A DNA stretch of 64,000 nt from Bacillota bacterium. GTDB lineage: Bacteria; Bacillota; Clostridia; Christensenellales; Aristaeellaceae. This document shows positions 59,064 through 64,000 of this stretch, in pieces (within the stretch, counting starts at the first letter, position 1; every line of letters starts with the position of its first letter). Location of the stretch: contig JAEWSC010000045.1 of the NCBI GenBank assembly GCA_023398575.1, positions 1 through 64,000 on the forward strand. Reading direction: 5' to 3'. The position numbers and the translations under genes were made by a program. The notes below the pieces were generated by a model, which did no database searches, was not told where the DNA came from, and saw nothing but the letters and a program-made list of their open reading frames with translations.

Positions 59064-60380
59064 ATGCGAATTTACAAACGTTTTACCGCTATTGCGCTTA
59101 CACTTATGCTGGCCGGGGCCATGCATGCCTCTGCCTTTGCCGCGGGATACGCAACCTTAAAGCTAGGTGATACAGGCAGCGAGGTCAAAAGCATGCAGGC
59201 AGCGCTGGTAACACTGGGCTATCTTTCAGGCAATGCGGATGGCAATTTCGGCCCGAAAACACAGGCGGCCGTAAAGAGCTTTCAAAGGAAAAACAAACTG
59301 ACCAGTGATGGCAAGGCGGGAAACCTGACGCTGACTGCCCTGTATAACCTGGCTTCCGGCGGCGGAACGACCCCCGAAACAGGTGGAACCGACAGCGGTA
59401 CGGGCAGCACCGGCACCACCCCTGTAGGCGGAAAGCTGGTGTACGGCAATACCGGCAGCGAGGTCAAGGCCCTACAAACCGCATTGACAAACCTGGGCTA
59501 CAATACCGGCGGTACCGACGGAAAGTTTGGCAAAGGGACGCAAAATGCTGTAAAGGCCTTTCAAAAGGCAAACAAGCTGACGGCGGATGGCATCGCCGGC
59601 GCGAAAACCTTACAGCTGCTTAACTCCTCCGGTGCGGTGGGCACGGGGTCTTCCTCCGGAACCACCGGGGATACATCCGGCGGCACCACCACCTATACAA
59701 CCCTGCGCCAGGGCGCAACCGGCGATGCGGTGAAGAACATGCAAACGCGTTTGGCAGCGCTGGATTATAGTGTAGAGGCCAACGGCACCTACGACAGCAA
59801 GACGATGGCAGCAGTCAAGAGCTTTCAAAGCCGCAACAAGCTGACGGCGGATGGCGTGGCAGGCGCGAAAACGCAAACGGCGCTCTACTCCGACAGCGCG
59901 GTCAAGTATTCGGCCAAATCCGCCGGATACGAGGTTCCTTCCATTGGCACGATCAAGCTGTTGCACTGGTTTAACGATGTCAAACCGGTGCTTCGGGGCA
60001 AAAGCTCGATCTACGTATACGATCCCGCATCGGGGTACAACTATACCCTGCACCTGTACTCCCTTGGCAATCATGCGGATGTGGAGCCGCAAACAGCCGA
60101 TGATACCGCCAACATGATGGCCGCCTTTGGCGGAAAGGCCTCCTGGACGCCTAAATTTGTGTATGTAAGGCTGCCCAACGGCGTATGGACCGTGGCCACC
60201 ATGCACAACGTGGCCCATGGCGGGCAAAGCATTAAGGATAACAATTTTGAAGGCCAGAACTGTGTTCACTTTTTGCGGGATATGGACGAGGTCTCAAAAA
60301 ACGATCCCGATTACGGCGTCACCAATCAAACGGCCCTGCGCAAGGGATGGCAAAAGCTGACGGGCGAAGTGGTGGAGTAA
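59064..60380 (+). CDS. Secreted protein with three peptidoglycan-binding domains
   Basis: A 438-residue exported protein. Signal peptide 1-26 (AFAAG). Three PG_binding_1 repeats follow: LKLGDTGSEVKSMQAALVTLGY, LVYGNTGSEVKALQTALTNLGY and LRQGATGDAVKNMQTRLAALDY, each ending with KSFQ or KAFQ and KLT.DG, joined by Gly/Thr/Ser linkers. The C-terminal ~140 residues form a domain with LLHWFNDVKPVL, VRLPNGVWTVATMHNVAHGG and NFEGQNCVHFLRDMDEVSKNDPDYG. The Cys/His pair in NCVHF may be catalytic, but I cannot name the activity. Likely a wall enzyme or spore-envelope protein. Confidence 0.82.
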   Translation: MRIYKRFTAIALTLMLAGAMHASAFAAGYATLKLGDTGSEVKSMQAALVTLGYLSGNADGNFGPKTQAAVKSFQRKNKLTSDGKAGNLTLTALYNLASGGGTTPETGGTDSGTGSTGTTPVGGKLVYGNTGSEVKALQTALTNLGYNTGGTDGKFGKGTQNAVKAFQKANKLTADGIAGAKTLQLLNSSGAVGTGSSSGTTGDTSGGTTTYTTLRQGATGDAVKNMQTRLAALDYSVEANGTYDSKTMAAVKSFQSRNKLTADGVAGAKTQTALYSDSAVKYSAKSAGYEVPSIGTIKLLHWFNDVKPVLRGKSSIYVYDPASGYNYTLHLYSLGNHADVEPQTADDTANMMAAFGGKASWTPKFVYVRLPNGVWTVATMHNVAHGGQSIKDNNFEGQNCVHFLRDMDEVSKNDPDYGVTNQTALRKGWQKLTGEVVE

Positions 60381-60409
60381 GGTTCCTATTCTTTTGACTG
60401 ACAGACAGC

Positions 60410-60462
60410 ATACAACAAGAGCCGCCTTTTCATTTTGAAAGCGGCTCTTGTTGTATTTGGGT
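60410..60462. terminator. Terminator after peptidoglycan-binding protein
   Basis: AACAAGAGCCGC pairs with GCGGCTCTTGTT around a 15-base AT-rich loop, then GTATTTGGG. The stem is long and perfect; the T-tract is weak. Confidence 0.7.
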
Positions 60463-60519
60463 TTTGCTTGTATGCTTTTGCTATACAAAATATGGAATGT
60501 GCAATGCGAGGAGACCCAA

Positions 60520-61182
60520 ATGAATATCAGCAATCAAGTGATCAAGCATTATTTGAAAAACGTGCTGTTTATCAACGGCACGTCCTATGCGGGCAAATCA
60601 ATCATGGTGAAAATGCTGGCCGACAAGTATGGCCTGATTCACTGCGGCGAGAATTACGATTGCGTTCCCCCGGGGTTTATCACGCCGGATAAGTACCCAA
60701 ACCTTGCTTATTTTCAAACCATGAATAGCTGGCAGGAGTTTTGCGGCAGAACGCCTGAGCAATATGACAACTGGATTCAGGGCTGCACGCAGGAATTGAT
60801 TGAGTTTGAGGTGACGTATTTAATGCGCATCTCCCACACGCAAAAGGTGATTGTGGATACCAACCTGCCCGCCCATGTGCTGCGCGAAATTGCAGATTAT
60901 CATCAAGTGGCGGTGATGCTGGCTCCGCCTGCTATGGCCATTGAAAACTTCTTCAACCGTGATGATGACAAGCCATTCATACTGGAACAAATCAAGAAAA
61001 TGGACGATCCCGAAAAAGGCCTGGCCAACTACCACGCCATACTGGAAAGGGTATGCCGCCAGGAGTATTACGATCAATGGGCCGCCAGCGGTTTTTTCAC
61101 GCTGGTCAGAGAGGATACGGTAAACGATACCCGTGCAGAAACCATGGCCGCGCTGGCAAAGCACTTTGGGCTTGTGGCGTAG
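60520..61182 (+). CDS. P-loop kinase-like protein
   Basis: A 220-residue soluble protein with a Walker A loop near the start: LFINGTSYAGKSIMVKMLADKYG. A later VIVDTNLP may be the Walker B-like strand. The rest has no motif I recognise; KNVLFINGTSYAGKS suggests a small-molecule kinase such as shikimate- or chloramphenicol-kinase-like enzymes. ATG 60520 is set by GCGAGGAGACCCAA; a longer frame from 60448 runs from the terminator. It is convergent with a GNAT gene. Substrate unknown. Confidence 0.68.
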   Translation: MNISNQVIKHYLKNVLFINGTSYAGKSIMVKMLADKYGLIHCGENYDCVPPGFITPDKYPNLAYFQTMNSWQEFCGRTPEQYDNWIQGCTQELIEFEVTYLMRISHTQKVIVDTNLPAHVLREIADYHQVAVMLAPPAMAIENFFNRDDDKPFILEQIKKMDDPEKGLANYHAILERVCRQEYYDQWAASGFFTLVREDTVNDTRAETMAALAKHFGLVA

Positions 61183-61208
61183 GGCGTATCATGCGGTATC
61201 CACCGCAT

Positions 61209-61823
61209 CTATGGCTGCTCACCCTGCAAATTTAGATACCAAATCAGCGCGACCTCTTGCCGGCTGTCCAAATCGTTGTAATAGAAATATTCATCAAAAG
61301 CGCCAAGCACAGCTCCCGCCCTGCGATAAAAGCGGACGGCCGGCACATTGTTGTTTTGACACTCGATTTTCATTTGCACAAAGCCCCTGTCCTTTGCCCA
61401 TTTGACCGCCATTTGTAAGAGCCTGGTTCCAACGCCGCAATGCTTATCGTTTTCGTCCACCCGAATATCCCATAAGACACACAAATCATCCCGCCCATCG
61501 AGCATATGGATTTCTTTTGTTTTGCAGGCTACCGTTGCGGCGGCCACCAGCGTTCCCCGATGAAACGCCGCAAAGAAGGCCCAATTCGTTGTATCGAATT
61601 TCTTGCAAAACTCCGTTGGCAGTTCATATTGCCCAAGGTCTTTTGTATACGACTCGACAGGCACCTCGCGAAATAAAACGCCGCCAAGGCCTCCATCAAT
61701 CTTTTCAAGCTTCAGTTCGCTCTTCACATGCACCAGCATGGGGATTTTTTCGCATGCCTCCAAAAAGGCCGAAGAAGGATGGAGGATTTGCTCAAACTGC
61801 CATTCATTTGTATCCATGATCAT
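61209..61823 (-). CDS. GNAT-family acetyltransferase
   Basis: A 204-residue N-acetyltransferase. The catalytic fold is seen in LCVLWDIRVDENDKHCGVGTRLLQMAVKWAKDRGF, where KHCGVGT is the acetyl-CoA loop, and QNNNVPAVRFYRRAGAVLGAF is the closing motif. N-terminal about 70 residues are variable. AAGAGGAGAATCT precedes the ATG at 61823. Small substrate unknown; streptothricin-type acetyltransferases have a similar layout (FYYNDLD end). It is downstream of the hydrolase gene on the same strand with a 41-bp gap. Confidence 0.85.
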   Translation of the reverse strand: MIMDTNEWQFEQILHPSSAFLEACEKIPMLVHVKSELKLEKIDGGLGGVLFREVPVESYTKDLGQYELPTEFCKKFDTTNWAFFAAFHRGTLVAAATVACKTKEIHMLDGRDDLCVLWDIRVDENDKHCGVGTRLLQMAVKWAKDRGFVQMKIECQNNNVPAVRFYRRAGAVLGAFDEYFYYNDLDSRQEVALIWYLNLQGEQP

Positions 61824-61864
61824 AGATTCTCCTCTTATATGCCCTTTTGCATCTACATAAACGC

Positions 61865-62620
61865 TTAAACGGTTTTCAGCCAGTTGATCAAACGGTCTTG
61901 CAGCAATGCAAGCTCATCCTCCGGGATGTAAGCGTGCCAGGAGGCATGCAGGGCAACGCGTGTAACCTGGGCGTTTTTTAGTCCCTTTTCCAACCGCTCA
62001 ATGCTGCTGGGATGAACGATTTCATCGGCCCCGGATTGAATGAGCAGCACAGGCTCCTTCACCCCGGCAAGCGCTCGCTCTGCGGCCGCCATCATACGGG
62101 GCAGCTCCGCCATGCGGGGCAGGGTGAAAAGGTATCCCAGGGGTGTTAGGACACGCACGTTGTTGGCCTCATGATAGGCCCGGGCAATGGGGTTATGCAG
62201 CCGGCGAGGCAACAAGGCCACTGCCAAATCGTTTCCAGTGCCGCGCAGGCGCATGCGAAGCCGCAAAGGCGTTTCCCAAAGCACCAGACCATGAGCCGGC
62301 CCCACCCTTCGCGATGCGTTCACACTCAACAGCCCGCCCATGGAGTGGCCCATAAGCACCACCTTTTCATATTGCGCAAGGCCCAGGCGCAAAGCCTCGT
62401 CTACAGCCGCCTGCCATTCGTGACCCCGGTGGCGGGCAAAATGAAATACATGGCTGCCGTGGCCCGGCAGCAGCAGCGTCTGCGCCGCGTATCCCTGATC
62501 GTTGACCGCCCGGACCAGGTGTTCAAACTGTGCCGGACCGCCCAGAAAGCCATGGATAAAGATCACCAGCAGCTTAGCATGGGGCACGGGATAGCACCCA
62601 GGACGTTGCCTTGCATCCAT
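61865..62620 (-). CDS. Alpha/beta hydrolase, lipase/esterase-like
   Basis: A 251-residue cytoplasmic hydrolase. LLVIFIHGFLGGPAQF is the oxyanion segment, VVLMGHSMGGLLSVNAS the nucleophile elbow (GHSMGG), VLLIQSGADEIVHP the acid and ALHASWHAYIPEDE the His region. This arrangement is close to carboxylesterase and monoacylglycerol lipase types. GGAGGAACCAAT precedes the ATG at 62620. It probably shares a transcript with the GNAT gene downstream. Substrate not predictable. Confidence 0.87.
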   Translation of the reverse strand: MDARQRPGCYPVPHAKLLVIFIHGFLGGPAQFEHLVRAVNDQGYAAQTLLLPGHGSHVFHFARHRGHEWQAAVDEALRLGLAQYEKVVLMGHSMGGLLSVNASRRVGPAHGLVLWETPLRLRMRLRGTGNDLAVALLPRRLHNPIARAYHEANNVRVLTPLGYLFTLPRMAELPRMMAAAERALAGVKEPVLLIQSGADEIVHPSSIERLEKGLKNAQVTRVALHASWHAYIPEDELALLQDRLINWLKTV

Positions 62621-62726
62621 ATTGGTTCCTCCTTGGGCGCAGGCATTGCTATATGCCGCCTTCCTTCCAATATATCATATATCAGCGCAGCCTTTTTTAA
62701 AAGAATGCTTTCGTTGCTGCTTTTTT

Positions 62727-63500
62727 TCACGAACCGGTGGATTTGTAGTGCGCAAGGCCAAACCGAAAAAGCCCATAGCTTGGCAGTAAGAACAACAGGC
62801 TAAAAAGCGGGGCGAGCATGAATGCAATGCCTTGCTCGCGATCCAGCAAATACAACAGCGGATAATACTGAAACAGCGCCAGCGGTATCACAAAGGTGAG
62901 AAACAGCAATACGTTTTTTCCATAAATCGAGAAGGGATAGCGGCCGAACTGCCGGCCGCCGTAGGTGAACAGGTTAAAAAATTGCAACCCCTCCACCGTA
63001 AAAAAAGAACAGCCGGCATAAATGAGAAACAGGCAAAAGAATACAACGCTGCCGCATAGGATCATCAGGCCAAGGGTAATGATTTTATCTGCGCTCCACA
63101 AAACACCGCTGTGCTTTATGGCATAAGCCAGCACCAGCACGGCCTGCAGAAACAGGCCCATCCGCGTCAAATCCATCTTGGGCGCCAGAATTTGAAAAAG
63201 CGTGCTTCGGGGCCGTATAAGCACGCGGTCAAACTCGCCGTTGCCAAGCATCTTGGGGAAGGTTGCAAATCCGCCTCCGGCCATCTCCCCTAACGAAAAG
63301 GCCATTGTTACCACCGCAAAGCACAAAAGAGCCTGCTCATAGGTAAACTGCTCCACCGCCTGAAAACGGGAAAACATGAAGCTGACCCCAAAGAACGCCG
63401 TAAACGATGTGATGAACTGGCCCAGTATGGTCAGAAAAAACGAAAGCTTGTGCTGCATCTGGCTCTTTAATTGCAGCCCCAAAAAACGGATGTACAGCAT
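62727..63500 (-). CDS. ABC-2 family permease (DUF990-like)
   Basis: A 257-residue membrane protein with six helices. KLSFFLTILGQFITSFTAFFGVSFMFSRF begins it and the cytoplasmic loop EMAGGGFATFPKMLGNGEFDRVLIRPRS is diagnostic of the DUF990/ABC-2 subfamily that works in pairs. The start at 63500 follows AAGGAGGGTAATGGG. The partner permease lies just upstream on the same strand with a 4-bp gap; the ATPase is presumably beyond the window. Substrate unknown. Confidence 0.87.
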   Translation of the reverse strand: MLYIRFLGLQLKSQMQHKLSFFLTILGQFITSFTAFFGVSFMFSRFQAVEQFTYEQALLCFAVVTMAFSLGEMAGGGFATFPKMLGNGEFDRVLIRPRSTLFQILAPKMDLTRMGLFLQAVLVLAYAIKHSGVLWSADKIITLGLMILCGSVVFFCLFLIYAGCSFFTVEGLQFFNLFTYGGRQFGRYPFSIYGKNVLLFLTFVIPLALFQYYPLLYLLDREQGIAFMLAPLFSLLFLLPSYGLFRFGLAHYKSTGS

Positions 63501-63504
63501 CCCA

Positions 63505-64000
63505 TTACCCTCCTTGTACAATGACTTTGTCAAGCGCCCTTTTCATGGCAGCCCGGCCAAACAGAATCAGCACCGCAAGCCATGCCGCCTGAAAAGCGAT
63601 GCCGATGTATGCCTCGGCCCCCGTAATGCTGCCGCTGTAGATGCGCAGCGGCATATTTTGCATGGCCGCAAAGGGCAGCCACTTTACCACCGCAAGAATA
63701 GGCGGGGGAAAGAAGGGCAGCGGGATAACGGCCCCGGATAGAAAGCTTGTCACGGCTGTCACGATGATTTTGATGCCCCTTTGTGACAGGGTGTAAAAAA
63801 GGGAAATGTACATCAGCATGGCAAACGCCACCACCACCCCCAGCGCAAGGATGGTGGACAATAAAAACAGCAGGAACATGCCAGCATCCGCCGGCAGCGA
63901 CATTTTGTAGGGCTGTGGCATCAAAAAGGCCACCAGCAGCGCGGGAACACCACTGAGCAGCGTAAAGGATATTCGGTTGGCGGCCGACTGGCAGAACCAC
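63505..64000 (-). CDS. ABC-2 family permease (DUF990-like), cut by window end
   Basis: The C-terminal 164 or so residues of a second permease are visible; the frame stays open to the last base. Helices include AGMFLLFLLSTILALGVVVAFAMLMYISLFYTL and VTAVTSFLSGAVIPLPFFPPPILAVVKWLPFAAMQNMPLRI, with the FLSG(A)VIPLPFFP motif typical of the family. It pairs with the downstream permease. The true start lies outside the window. Confidence 0.82.
   Translation of the reverse strand, partial: WFCQSAANRISFTLLSGVPALLVAFLMPQPYKMSLPADAGMFLLFLLSTILALGVVVAFAMLMYISLFYTLSQRGIKIIVTAVTSFLSGAVIPLPFFPPPILAVVKWLPFAAMQNMPLRIYSGSITGAEAYIGIAFQAAWLAVLILFGRAAMKRALDKVIVQGG

Noticed and set aside
1..64000. tRNA, rRNA, insertion sequence or prophage
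   Set aside because: No cloverleaf with CCA-type acceptor, no rRNA sequence and no transposase, integrase or phage protein seen on either strand.

Overview
The window looks like a chromosomal piece of an anaerobic Clostridia-type Firmicute of moderately high GC content. Supporting this are a T-box leader on proS, strong GGAGG-type ribosome sites, LytTR and AraC regulation of sugar genes, DUF1048/DUF3021 families and a LysM protein of spore-coat style. The many secreted proteins end their signal peptides in AxA rather than a lipobox, as I remember for Christensenellales-like lineages; the exact taxon is inference. I see no rRNA, tRNA, phage, insertion sequence or CRISPR array.

Layout. 0.3-5.3 kb: secreted proteins (a ten-repeat Cys-rich protein, a metallophosphoesterase, small proteins). 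5.5-9 kb: a GHKL/LytTR two-component pair, a VOC protein and an AraC regulator. 9-17.5 kb: glutamate dehydrogenase, a HAD phosphatase with an altered catalytic motif, T-box-controlled prolyl-tRNA synthetase, an SH3-repeat protein, an alpha-oxoamine synthase behind a palindromic operator, and a LysM protein. 17.7-20.3 kb: a PadR-controlled ABC exporter with two DUF1048 proteins. 20.4-34.2 kb: carbonic anhydrase, then two carbohydrate islands, each with an AraC regulator, a solute-binding protein, two permeases and a glycosidase (GH4; GH127) but no ATPase.

34.3-40.8 kb is a potassium module: TPR protein, two TrkA-type proteins, a 34-residue membrane peptide, TrkH and an OB-fold protein, preceded by a KdpDE-like pair with no kdpFABC beside it. 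A six-hairpin element lies between the two operons. 41-47.2 kb: a membrane hydrolase, LytTR/DUF3021, PadR/ChrA and a GH31 glycosidase.

47.4-53.3 kb is the most notable part. An arsenic operon (arsR, ArsP-like permease, thioredoxin, acr3, arsC) is followed by a second operon with its own palindromic promoter: a Cys-rich MarR regulator, HgcA, HgcB and an ArsN/PAT-like acetyltransferase. HgcAB is the pair required for anaerobic mercury methylation. This HgcA has a Cys-rich N-terminal extension, and vicinal cysteines recur across the cluster. 53.4-64 kb: an HtrA-like protease with FN3 domains, an ECF sigma/anti-sigma-like set, a peptidoglycan-binding protein, a P-loop kinase-like protein, an acetyltransferase, a lipase-like hydrolase and two ABC-2 permeases, the last cut by the window edge.
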